Shown: positions 1 to 8,800 of the stretch, one piece after another | Layout of the letters: each line of letters starts with the position of its first letter | Numbering within the stretch: position 1 is the first letter of the stretch | Assembly: GCA_964638815.1 (NCBI GenBank) | Contig: CAZXBB010000263.1 | Span: 1 to 11,783 of the forward strand | Source: CAZXBB01 sp964638815 | Lineage (GTDB): Bacteria > Planctomycetota > Phycisphaerae > Phycisphaerales > SM1A02 | Direction: 5' to 3' | Length of the DNA: 11,783 nucleotides | Notes under the pieces: model-generated | Databases searched by the model: none | The model's input: the letters and a program-made list of their open reading frames with translations, nothing else | What the model was told of the DNA's origin: nothing | Program-made: the position numbers and the translations under genes

Positions 1-1
1 C

Positions 2-3000
2 GTCATTCATGCCAACTGGACCGCGGGTGCCTTGCGGTTGTGGGCGGAGTCGCTCGACGCCTGTCTGAGGACACGCGCGGGCGTTCCCGCGAGGGCCGAG
101 GTGGAGTCCGCCGCGGAGCGCATGGGCGGCGGTGCGGTGGCCGTGGCGCCGCCTCGCGCCGCGGCGACGCGGCATCCCTTCGCGGTCGCGGCGGCGGAGC
201 TGGAGACCGTGCTCGTCGCCGCCGGGCTGCTCGACGCCGGGCACATCGGCGACGCGCACGCCGACGTGCGCGTTCGTCTTCCCGTCAACGGACACGGCCC
301 GAAGCCGCGCGACCGCATGCTGGGTGTCGTCGGCGCAGACGACGCGCCGACCGAGCCTCGCCTCCACGAGTTCATCGTTCCGTGCATCACCCTGCGTCCG
401 GCCGAGACCGTCGCCGCCATGCTCGGTCTCGAGAACGCGGGCCCGTCCGACGAATTCGAGTTCAGCCACGGCCTGCGGTACTGGATCGCGATTGCCCGTC
501 TCGTGCTCGAGCTGCTCGTGGACCAGCGCTTCATCCCGACGCTGATGCAGATGCGCGACGCCGAGCTCAGCGCGGGATGGCTGCCGTGGCTGCATGACGA
601 TGCTGCCCGGCAGCGGATCGGGGCGCTCGTCGCCGGCATGCCACCCGCCGTGCGGGCCGTGATCGACGAGCACGAGTGCCGTCCCTGGCCGATCCTCGAC
701 AGCGCCATCCGGACGCTCACCGACGCGACGGTACGGGCGGCCCTCATCGCGGACGACTTCGCCGACGCCGTGGAAGGGCACGATGGCGCCGACGCGCACG
801 TGGCGTGGCTGCTCGGCCTGCTCGGTCCCCACGATCGCGTGGAGCCGCCGGCGGACGGCCCGACGGAGATGATCCGCGACACGCGCAACTGGATCGCCCA
901 GCTCGACGACACCGGAAAGGACCGGCCGTTCCGTCTCGGCTTCCTGCTCAGCGAGCCGCCCGCGTCCGCGCTGCCCGACGATCTCGCACCGCCGGGACGT
1001 GACGTCCGCTGGTGGCTGGGGCTTCAGCTTCTGGGCAGCGGCGACGAGCCCGTGGTCATCGACGCGGAGGAGTTCTGGCGGGATCCGGCGGCCGCGCAGC
1101 AGGCGACGGGAGGCGTGCGCGACCCCGAGGCGCTGCTGCTCGCGGAGCTTGGCCGTGCGAGCCGCCTTTACCCGCGTCTGGAGAGCGCGCTCTCGGCGGC
1201 GGCGCCCGTGGGCGTCGAGCTGACGACTCCCGAGGCGTCCGCCTTTCTGACCGAGTACAAGGACCTGCTCGAGGAGTCGGGTTTCGCCGTGACCGTGCCG
1301 GCGTGGTGGGGACAGCCGTCCGCGCGCATCGGGGCGCGGCTGAACCTCGACGCGCCGGAGCTCGAGACCGTCGGCGTGAGCGCGGGCAGCGGCGCCGCGG
1401 GCGCGAGCCTGCTCGGTCTCAACAGCCTCGTGAACTATCGATGGCAGGTCGCCGTCGGGGACGAGCCGCTGGCGATGGAGGAGTTCCGCGCGCTCGTGCG
1501 CGCGGCGGACGGCGGATCGCTGGTGCGCCTGCGGGGGCGCTGGGTCGAGCTGAAGCCCGAGCAGATCACGGCCGCGGCGGCGTTCTTCGAGTCGAGACCC
1601 GGCGGCGAGATGCCCCTGCTGGAGGCGATCCAGCTCGCCCACGGCGCCGGCGGCGCGCAGCTCGGCCTCCCGGTGCTCGGAATGGACGCGACCGGGTGGG
1701 TGGACGACCTGCTCTCGGCGTCCGGCGGCGGGCACTCGCTGCCGAAGATCGGGCAGCCGGAAGCCTTCGACGGCGAGTTGCGGCCGTACCAGGTCACCGG
1801 CCTGAGCTGGCTGCTGTTCCTGGACCGTTTCGGGCTCGGCGCGTGTCTCGCCGACGACATGGGTCTCGGCAAGACGATCCAGCTCATCGCCCTGCTCCAG
1901 GCCGAGCGCGAGCGGGCCGACGACCGTTCGATCATCGGGCCGACGCTCCTGGTCGTCCCCACTTCCGTCGTGAGCAACTGGAAGCGCGAGATCGAGCGCT
2001 TCGCCCCGGAGCTGACCGTGCACGTGCACCACGGTCCGGACCGTCCCGTCGGCGATCGCCTGCTCGAGCGCGCGGCCGAGTGCGACGTCGTCATCACGAC
2101 GTACACGCTGATCAGCCGCGACCGCGAGACGCTGCTGCGGCTGCCGTGGCATCGGGTCGTGCTCGACGAGGCGCAGTACATCAAGAACCCGCCGACCAAG
2201 CAGACCGCGACGATCCGCGCCCTCCGGACGCCGCGTCGCGTCGCGCTCACGGGCACGCCGGTCGAGAACCGGCTCAGCGAGCTGTGGTCGATCATGGAGT
2301 TCTGCAACCCCGGCTACCTCGGACAGGCCGGCGAATTCCGCCGGCGTTTCGCCGTGCCCGTCGAGCGTCACCGCGACCAGGAGAAGGCCGAGCAGCTCCG
2401 CCGTCTCGTCCGGCCGTTCGTCCTGCGGCGTCTCAAGACCGATCCGGCCGTCATCGACGATCTCCCGCCGTGCGTGACCACGAAGGAGTACGCCACGCTG
2501 ACCGGCGAGCAGGCCGCCCTCTACGAGCGCACCGTCAACGAGATGCTCGGCCACGTCGGACGCGCCGAGGGTATCCAGCGTCGCGGTCTCGTCCTCGCGA
2601 CACTCGTGAAGCTCAAGCAGATCTGCAACCATCCGGCGCAGCTCGAGGACAACGCGGAAAAGGGCGCGGGCGTGGGCCTGCTCTCCGGGCGCTCGGGCAA
2701 GGCGCAGCGTCTCATGAGCATGCTGGAGGAGGTGCTCGCCACCGGCGACAAGGCGCTCCTCTTCACGCAGTTCCGCCGGATGGGTCACCTGCTCAGCGCG
2801 ATGATCGAGCACGATCTCGACGCGAAGGTGCAGTTCCTCCACGGCGGGACACCGCCGGCGAAGCGCCAGGAGATGATCGACCGCTTCCAGGATCCGGAGG
2901 GCGGGGTTCCGATCTTCGTATTGTCGCTCAAGGCGGGCGGCATCGGAGTGAACCTCACGGCGGCCAACCACGTGTTCCACTACGACCGCTGGTGGAATCC

Positions 3001-3241
3001 GGCGGTCGAGAACCAGGCGACCGACCGCGCGTTCCGCATCGGGCAGACGCGTACGGTGCACGTTCACAAGTTCGTCTGCCTCGGCACGCTCGAGGAGCGT
3101 ATCGACCAGATGATCGAGCAGAAGACGGAGCTCGCGCAGAACATCATCGGCGCGGGCGAGGACTGGCTGACCGACCTCGACAGCGTGCAGCTGCGCGAGC
3201 TGCTCACGCTCCGACAGTCGGCGATGGAGGTGGACTCGTGA
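2..3241 (+). CDS. SNF2-family DEAD/DEAH-type helicase (HepA/HelZ-like), 5' end outside window
   Basis: This is a superfamily 2 ATPase of the bacterial SNF2 group, expected to translocate on double-stranded DNA and remodel protein-DNA complexes in the cytoplasm. The frame is open to the left edge and reads VIHANWTAGALRLWAES, which resembles the usual N-terminus of this family, so only a few codons are probably missing; the TTG at 32 is unlikely to be the start. The N-terminal half (to about 1700) resembles the long SNF2-associated region of these proteins. The motor follows: Walker A DDMGLGKT at 1853-1876, the DEAQ box at 2165-2176, the LTGTPVENRLSELWS segment near 2250-2290, and the C-terminal helicase lobe with SLKAGGIGVNLTAANH and RAFRIGQ (3026-3046). 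All core motifs are intact. The length of about 1,079 residues is normal for the HelZ type. The stop overlaps the start of the SWIM gene. The cellular role is not established; DNA repair, transcription or defence are all possible. Confidence 0.95.
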   Translation, partial: VIHANWTAGALRLWAESLDACLRTRAGVPARAEVESAAERMGGGAVAVAPPRAAATRHPFAVAAAELETVLVAAGLLDAGHIGDAHADVRVRLPVNGHGPKPRDRMLGVVGADDAPTEPRLHEFIVPCITLRPAETVAAMLGLENAGPSDEFEFSHGLRYWIAIARLVLELLVDQRFIPTLMQMRDAELSAGWLPWLHDDAARQRIGALVAGMPPAVRAVIDEHECRPWPILDSAIRTLTDATVRAALIADDFADAVEGHDGADAHVAWLLGLLGPHDRVEPPADGPTEMIRDTRNWIAQLDDTGKDRPFRLGFLLSEPPASALPDDLAPPGRDVRWWLGLQLLGSGDEPVVIDAEEFWRDPAAAQQATGGVRDPEALLLAELGRASRLYPRLESALSAAAPVGVELTTPEASAFLTEYKDLLEESGFAVTVPAWWGQPSARIGARLNLDAPELETVGVSAGSGAAGASLLGLNSLVNYRWQVAVGDEPLAMEEFRALVRAADGGSLVRLRGRWVELKPEQITAAAAFFESRPGGEMPLLEAIQLAHGAGGAQLGLPVLGMDATGWVDDLLSASGGGHSLPKIGQPEAFDGELRPYQVTGLSWLLFLDRFGLGACLADDMGLGKTIQLIALLQAERERADDRSIIGPTLLVVPTSVVSNWKREIERFAPELTVHVHHGPDRPVGDRLLERAAECDVVITTYTLISRDRETLLRLPWHRVVLDEAQYIKNPPTKQTATIRALRTPRRVALTGTPVENRLSELWSIMEFCNPGYLGQAGEFRRRFAVPVERHRDQEKAEQLRRLVRPFVLRRLKTDPAVIDDLPPCVTTKEYATLTGEQAALYERTVNEMLGHVGRAEGIQRRGLVLATLVKLKQICNHPAQLEDNAEKGAGVGLLSGRSGKAQRLMSMLEEVLATGDKALLFTQFRRMGHLLSAMIEHDLDAKVQFLHGGTPPAKRQEMIDRFQDPEGGVPIFVLSLKAGGIGVNLTAANHVFHYDRWWNPAVENQATDRAFRIGQTRTVHVHKFVCLGTLEERIDQMIEQKTELAQNIIGAGEDWLTDLDSVQLRELLTLRQSAMEVDS

Positions 3242-4251
3242 CGACGCCGCAGCCGGCGAAGGACGTTTCGATCGGGCCGACCGGACCGCAGGATACACCG
3301 GCGCTGCCGGGGGCTGGCGTCACCCCGGCGTCCGGCGCCCCCCGCGGCGCCGGCGCACCGGCGCCGACGCCCGGCGCCGCACCGCGCATGCCGGATCGCA
3401 AACCCGAGGGACCGCGACGCGTGCGCGGCGGACTCAAGCTCAAGTCGCGCGAAGGGCTGATCCCGTCCACGCCGCTCTCGGACGCGATCGTCCGCCGCAT
3501 CGAGGCGAGCATTTCGGCCGACGAGCGCGAGGAGGGAAATCGCTACGCGCGGCTCGGACAGGTCATTTCGATGCAGCACGACGGGGGTGTTCTCCGGGCG
3601 CGGGTGCAGGGCCGCCAGCCGCGGCCGTACGACGTGAGAATTCCCTTCGGCGCATGGACGGATGCGCAGTGGGAGCGGATCATCGATGCGATGGCGGCCG
3701 AAGCGCTGTACGTCATCAAGCTGCTCGCCTCGGAGATGCCCGACGGGATCGACACGCTGCTCGAGGGCCTCGGTCTCGAGCTGCTTCCCGGTCCGGCGAC
3801 GCCGCTCGCATCGTCGTGCACCTGCGCGAGCAACGGGCGTTGCCGGCACGCGGCCGCGCTGGCCTACGTCTTCGCGGAGCACGTCGCGCGGACGCCGCTC
3901 CTGGTCTTCACGCTCCGCGGCATGCCGCTCGAGCAGCTTCTCGAGCGTCTGCGTCAGACCCGCACACTCCAGGCGCACGGCGTGTCCGCCGCGCACTTCG
4001 ATCCGATGATCCCCGAATCGAAGACGGAGCCGCCTCCGCTCGAGATGTGCGTTGACGAGTTCTGGCGCACGGGGCGCGGGCTCGACGACGCCCAGAGCGC
4101 GCCGCCGTCGAAGCACCTGCCGCATGCGTTGCTGCGCCGCCTCGGGCCGTCGCCGCTGCCCGGGCGTTTCCCGCTGGTGGGCCTGCTCGCGAGCATCTAC
4201 GACGTGGTCGCGGAGCACGCGGCCCGGATCGACGCGGAGACGGACAAGTAG
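3238..4251 (+). CDS. SWIM zinc-finger protein
   Basis: The product is about 337 residues and carries a SWIM zinc-binding motif, C194-x-C196-x5-C202-x-H204, followed by the helical AAALAYVFAEH typical of SWIM fingers. SWIM domains bind nucleic acid or protein and often accompany SNF2 ATPases. The GTG start at 3238 is chosen because it overlaps the helicase stop (GTGA, 4 nt), a standard arrangement for translational coupling; the frame stays open far upstream only as a high-GC shadow of the helicase. Residues 1 to about 60 are Pro/Ala/Gly-rich and probably disordered, followed by a basic patch (RRVRGGLKLKSREG). A conserved-looking MCVDEFWRTG segment lies near residue 270. The pair resembles the mycobacterial Rv2101/Rv2102 arrangement, recalled from family knowledge. 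The inferred job is substrate recognition or regulation for the adjacent helicase. Confidence 0.9.
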   Translation: MTTPQPAKDVSIGPTGPQDTPALPGAGVTPASGAPRGAGAPAPTPGAAPRMPDRKPEGPRRVRGGLKLKSREGLIPSTPLSDAIVRRIEASISADEREEGNRYARLGQVISMQHDGGVLRARVQGRQPRPYDVRIPFGAWTDAQWERIIDAMAAEALYVIKLLASEMPDGIDTLLEGLGLELLPGPATPLASSCTCASNGRCRHAAALAYVFAEHVARTPLLVFTLRGMPLEQLLERLRQTRTLQAHGVSAAHFDPMIPESKTEPPPLEMCVDEFWRTGRGLDDAQSAPPSKHLPHALLRRLGPSPLPGRFPLVGLLASIYDVVAEHAARIDAETDK

Positions 4252-4262
4252 GGGCGCCGCCC

Positions 4263-4290
4263 GCCGGGGCGTGCGGTCGCGTGCCCCGGC
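4263..4290. terminator. GC-rich hairpin between convergent genes, possible bidirectional terminator
   Basis: A perfect 8-bp inverted repeat, GCCGGGGC (4263-4270) and GCCCCGGC (4283-4290), with a 12-nt centre that can add G-U and G-C pairs. It lies in the 76-nt gap between the 3' ends of the SWIM gene and the sulfotransferase gene, where a terminator for both strands is expected. There is no T tract on either side, so intrinsic termination is uncertain; it may instead block 3' exonucleases. Confidence 0.45.
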
Positions 4291-4327
4291 AGGATCTCCT
4301 GGCGGCTGCGAAGGGCGCGGGCGCCCG

Positions 4328-5785
4328 TCAGCCCGTCAGCGACCGGCGCAACGGCTCCAGGTGCGCCGCAAACCGCTCGTGACGCCTCACCGACGTCGCG
4401 TAGATCGGCCGCTTGACCTGCTCGTGACTCAACGTGCGCGCCTCGCGTTTCGATTCGTGCGGCTTCAGGCACCCGTCGTTCCACGGCAGACCGAGGAACT
4501 CGATGATCCGGCGGGTCTCTGTCTCCTGGTCGGCGATCAGTTCTTCGTACTGGAGCGTGAGCATCGGGAGGTCGAGGACGTCGTGCCAGTGCGTCATGAG
4601 CCGCTCGTAATGCCGGTAGCGCGAGCCGAGCGCGGCGAGATCGCTCGCGTACGGGTGGAGGTTCTCGTTGAGCGGCTCCATGAAGCACGAGACGCAGGTG
4701 TCCATCGGGTCGCGGCGGCAATCGATGATCCTCGCCTGCGGCGCGATGAGCGCGACGAAGCCGAGCGCTTCGTAGTTCAGGAGGTTCTTGTCCACGATGC
4801 GCTGCGCCGCCCGGCCGCTGCCGCGCAGCTCCGCGACGTATGCCTCGCCCAGCGCGCCCGCGGAGGCGGTCGTCGCGTCGATCATGCAGAACGGATACGG
4901 CTGCGTCGAGCCGACGACGGATGGCGCGCGGCCGATGAGGTCGCGCAGCGCGGTCGTTTCGCCGGCCGCGGCAGCAGCGGGGTGCATCGCGATGATCTGC
5001 TCGACGAGCGTGGATCCGGTGCGCGGCATGCCGACCACGAGGACCGGCACGTCAAGCCCGTGGTCGGCGCGGGCCATTCGCGAAAGGCTCTCCGCGCTGA
5101 ACACCGACGTGAGCTGCTGGACCAGCGTCTCGTACACCCTCGCGTCGTTGCGCGCCGCGCCTTCGCGGTTCGCGGTGGCGTACGCCTCGAATGCGGCGTC
5201 GTAGTCCCCCGCGCCCTCGAGCACCTTGCCGAGATGGAAGTGCAGCGTGCGTCGTTGCGCCCGCGTCGTCCCGGGCTGCGCGATGTGACGCCGGAGAAGA
5301 TCGGCCGCTTCGTCGAGCCGGCCCTCGTGCAGCAGCATCCTGCCGTACGAGAGTGCCATGGACACGTTCTCGGTGCCCGCCCTGACGTAGGGCCCGAGCA
5401 GCCGGCCCACCTTGTCGTAGTCGCCCTTGCGGACGTAGACGTACGCCTTGCCGTCAACGGCCGCCGTGAAACCGGGACGCAGCTTCAGCACCTTGTCGAA
5501 CCGCGCGATCGCCTGCGCATACCGGCCGCGGCTGCTTTCGATCGTGCCGAGCCGGTGGTGACCGCCGATCTCCTTCGGACGAAGCCGGATGAACTGCTCG
5601 ATGTAGCCGGCGGCCTCGTCGAGGCGATCCTGGGCCTGGAGGATCGCGCCCATGAGGTGAAGCGCCCGGGGGTTTCGCTGGCCCCGGTCGAGGACCTGCG
5701 CGCACAGCGCCTTTGCGCGAGGAAGATCGCCGGCATCGTGTGCCTGCTGCGCGGCCGCCAGGAGTGCGTCCGGGTCGGGAGTCAT
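4328..5785 (-). CDS. Tetratricopeptide-repeat sulfotransferase
   Basis: The product is about 485 residues from ATG 5785. The N-terminal ~210 residues are helical TPR-like repeats (for example AHDAGDLPRAKALCAQVLD, GRYAQAIARFDKVLKLRPG, GDYDAAFEAYATANREG). The C-terminal half is a PAPS-dependent sulfotransferase domain of the Sulfotransfer_3 type. The 5'-phosphosulfate loop is GMPRTGSTLVEQ (from residue 252). The 3'-phosphate site is CRRDPMDTCVSCF, with R358 and S366 at the eight-residue spacing seen in sulfotransferases. The family moves sulfate from PAPS to a hydroxyl or amine; the acceptor here cannot be inferred. No signal peptide is evident. An in-frame GTG at 5812 would add nine residues; ATG 5785 is preferred because the family-like sequence begins there (MTPDPDALLAAAQQAHDAGD), although neither start has a strong ribosome-binding site. 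It follows the protease gene by about 49 nt and is probably co-transcribed with it. Confidence 0.9.
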   Translation of the reverse strand: MTPDPDALLAAAQQAHDAGDLPRAKALCAQVLDRGQRNPRALHLMGAILQAQDRLDEAAGYIEQFIRLRPKEIGGHHRLGTIESSRGRYAQAIARFDKVLKLRPGFTAAVDGKAYVYVRKGDYDKVGRLLGPYVRAGTENVSMALSYGRMLLHEGRLDEAADLLRRHIAQPGTTRAQRRTLHFHLGKVLEGAGDYDAAFEAYATANREGAARNDARVYETLVQQLTSVFSAESLSRMARADHGLDVPVLVVGMPRTGSTLVEQIIAMHPAAAAAGETTALRDLIGRAPSVVGSTQPYPFCMIDATTASAGALGEAYVAELRGSGRAAQRIVDKNLLNYEALGFVALIAPQARIIDCRRDPMDTCVSCFMEPLNENLHPYASDLAALGSRYRHYERLMTHWHDVLDLPMLTLQYEELIADQETETRRIIEFLGLPWNDGCLKPHESKREARTLSHEQVKRPIYATSVRRHERFAAHLEPLRRSLTG

Positions 5786-5810
5786 GGAACGGTCCGAATG
5801 CGATGTTCGC

Positions 5811-5838
5811 ACTCACTCACACTCACTCACCCACTCAC
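5811..5838. repeat. ACTC/GTGA short tandem repeat at a gene junction
   Basis: The decamer ACTCACTCAC occurs twice head to tail (5811-5820, 5821-5830) and is followed by a degenerate third unit (CCACTCAC). On the coding (minus) strand it reads as GTGA units. It contains the TGA stop of the protease gene (5835-5837) and several GTG triplets, including the possible upstream GTG start of the sulfotransferase at 5812. It is the only clear microsatellite outside a coding region in the window. Confidence 0.8.
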
Positions 5839-8800
5839 GGCAAGCGCTCCATCAGGTCATCCACCGCCGCCCGCAGTTGCTCGTCCTCGCCGCGTGCCTC
5901 GGCTTCCGGCGTCTGCGGCACCAGGAGATCCGGGATCGCGCCGTTGAGCTCCATGTCCGTGTCGTTCGTCACGTACCACCCGCGGAACGGGAGCCGCACC
6001 CAGGTACCGTCGATGAGCGCCCAGCCGCCGGTCGAGATGACGCTGCCGTGCGTCTGCTGTCCGACGAGCGTGCCGCGGCCGAGCGTCTTGAACGCGTGCG
6101 AGACGATCTCGGCGTTCGAGTAGCTCTTCTCGTTGCACAGCATGTTGACGGGCTGCGTGTAGCGCTGGATGAACAGACGCGGCTGCGGGTAGTGGCCGCG
6201 CGCCGACGGATCGCCGCCCCGTGGAATCGTGTACGCGTGCTCGCGCACCATGATCGACGCCAGGACGCGATCCGCGGTCCAGCCGCCGCCGTTGTTGCGG
6301 ACGTCGATGATCAGCCCGTCCTTGCCGTTCGCCGCGGCGAAGAGATCGCGCTCGAACACGTCGAGCGCCGGCTGGTTCATGCCCTGGATGTGGATGTATC
6401 CGATGCGGCCGTTCGACCACTCCGCCGCCAGGCGTGCGTTCTCGCGACGCCAGTCGAGGTACCGGAGCTGGCGCTCGTCGTTGTAGCCGATCGGCGTGAT
6501 CAGCACGTCGAGATCGCGCGCGCCGTCCGCGGTCTCGCGCGTGATCGAGATCACCGTCTCGCGTCCGACGCGTCCGCGGAGCCGCGCCTCAATCGTGTCG
6601 CGCGGGCCGATCGGCTCGTCCTGGATCGCCCGGATCACGTCCCCGGGTCGCAGCGCCATGGGTCCCTGATCGGCGGGGCCGTGCGTGACGACCTCCGTCA
6701 CCTCGAAGCCGTTCGCGACGCGGCGGTGCGTCGTGCCGAGACGGCCGTACGCCTCCGCGTTGGGAGGCTCGGTCGCCGGGGCCACGATGCGCAGGTGTGA
6801 TCCGTTGAGCTCGCCGATGAACCGGTTCGCGACCCAGTCGAACTCCTCGGCGGTGCGCGCCCGCCGCGCGAGGTCGTGGTACGCGGCCGTCGCGTCGGAC
6901 CAGTTCACGCCGTTCATCGTCGGGTGGTAGTAGCCTTCGCCGAGCCCGCGCGCCGCCTCGAGGAACTTCTGGCTCGACTGCTCGGCGAGATCGACGCGGA
7001 TGCGGGCGTCGATCGCGATCGTCTCCGTCTCGCCTTCGCCCGTCGGGACCGTGTGCGCCTGCCCGTCCCGCACCGTGACGACCTTGTCGCCGGTGAGGCT
7101 GAGGTGCTCCACCCGGGCCGCGTCGCCGAGACGCTTCCGGTCCGTGCCGTCCCACTTGATCGAGTACAGCCCGGGCTCGTCGGCGCTGCTCGCGAACACG
7201 ATCCGCTCGCCGGATGGCATGATCGCATGATCCGTCTCGCCGCCTTCGAGATTCGTCACGCGACGCAGACGCAGGTATGCGTCGTCGAGCCGCCACTCGA
7301 CGGGGGGCTTCTCCCCCGGGTCGTCGTCCTGGTCGTCCTGGTCGTTCTCGTCGTCCTTGTCGTCGTCGTCGGCCTCGTCGTCGTCGTCGGCGGCGGGGTT
7401 CTTCACCGGCAGCGGCTTGCGCTCGGCGGCCGCCTTGGTCCCCTCCTCGAAGTAGGCGGCCAGTTCCTGCTCCGTCATCGCTTCGAGGTCGGCATCGAGG
7501 AACACCATCCAGACGTCGAAAGCGTCATTGACGCGCTCGGATCGGAACGACAGGATGCGGCCGTCGGCGGAGAACCGCGGTTCGACGTCGTTGTTCGGAT
7601 GGCGGGTGACGTTCACCGGCGCGGCGCTGCCGTCGGCCGGGACGATGAAGATGTCGGTGTTGAAGTCGAGATCGCTGTGTGCGTAGGCGATGTGCCGCCC
7701 GTCCGGGCTCCACCGCCAGGCCGTCTCGGCGTCCCACCACTCCAGGAGGGTCGTGATCGCCCCGGTCTCGAGGTCGAGCACGTGCACGTCGCCCCGCGTG
7801 CCGCGGAAGGCGAGGCGGGTGCCGTCGGGCGAAGGGCTGGGCATGCGGTCGCTGCCCGCGCGCTGCACGAGCGGGGCGACGGCAAACCGCGTCGCATCGT
7901 GCCATCGCTCGGCGCGCAGCGCCTTCGGCAGGGGGGGCGTGTCGTCCTCGTCTTCGCCGGCCCCGGAGTCGCCGTCGCCTTCTTCGTCTGCGTCCTCGTC
8001 CCCGGCGTCGCCTTCATCGTCGCCACCTTCGTCATCGTCGTCACCGTCGTCACCTTCACCGTCATCGTCGGGCGCCGCCTGCCCCGTCGCCTCGAGAAAC
8101 GCCTCCTTGATCTCCCCGCGTGTCGTCTCGACGCGCGCCGTGTAAATCGACTCCGTCCCGTCGCGATCGCTCGTGAAGTAGAGCGCCAGGCCGTCCGGCG
8201 ACCACGCGATGTCCTTCTCGCGGGCGTGCGAGTCGGTCACGCGGCGGGCGACGCTACCCTTCTTCACGTTGCGGACGTAGATCTCGCCGTACGCGACGAG
8301 GGCCATCACCTTGCCGTCGGGGCTGAGGGCCGCCTCCGTCACCTTCTTGTCGATGTCGAGCATCTCGTACGCGTCGCGATCGTCCTCGCTTGCGCTGATC
8401 GACATCGGACGCGGCGCTGCGCCGGTGCGCGGGTCGAGCGTGTACAGCGTGTCCCAGACGGCGAGGACGACCCGTGCCCCGTCCGGCGTGACATCGAAAT
8501 GCTGGACGTCGCGTTCCGAGAACGAGGTCAGCCGCTGAGCGCCCGCCTCGCCGCGGCTCGCGTCCATGCGGTAGAGATTGACGCAGTCGAGCTCGCGGTC
8601 GGAGAGGAAGAGCAGCGTGCGATCATCGATCCACTTCGCGTGGCGGTCGTTGCCATCCCACGTCGTCAGCCGCGTGAAGGTGTCCTGCCGGCGGTCGTAG
8701 ATCCAGACGTCGCTCGCTTCCGGGCCCCGGTAGTGCCGGCGCGAGAGGAACCGGTCGTAGTAGCCGCCGCGGTCGAACGCCACCTTCGCGCCGTCGGGGC

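Noticed and set aside
7..912. Minus-strand 301-codon open frame over the helicase 5' part
   Set aside because: Ser/Arg/Ala-rich shadow with no recognisable domain, opposite well-conserved helicase sequence.
1012..3237. Long plus-strand frame upstream of and fused to the SWIM gene
   Set aside because: The translation is Arg-rich nonsense overlapping the helicase motifs in another frame. The SWIM protein has a coupled GTG start at 3238.
4052..5947. Plus-strand 631-codon frame crossing the SWIM 3' end and the whole sulfotransferase
   Set aside because: It crosses the convergent gene gap and reads as low-complexity Arg-rich sequence, while the minus strand has intact PAPS-binding motifs.
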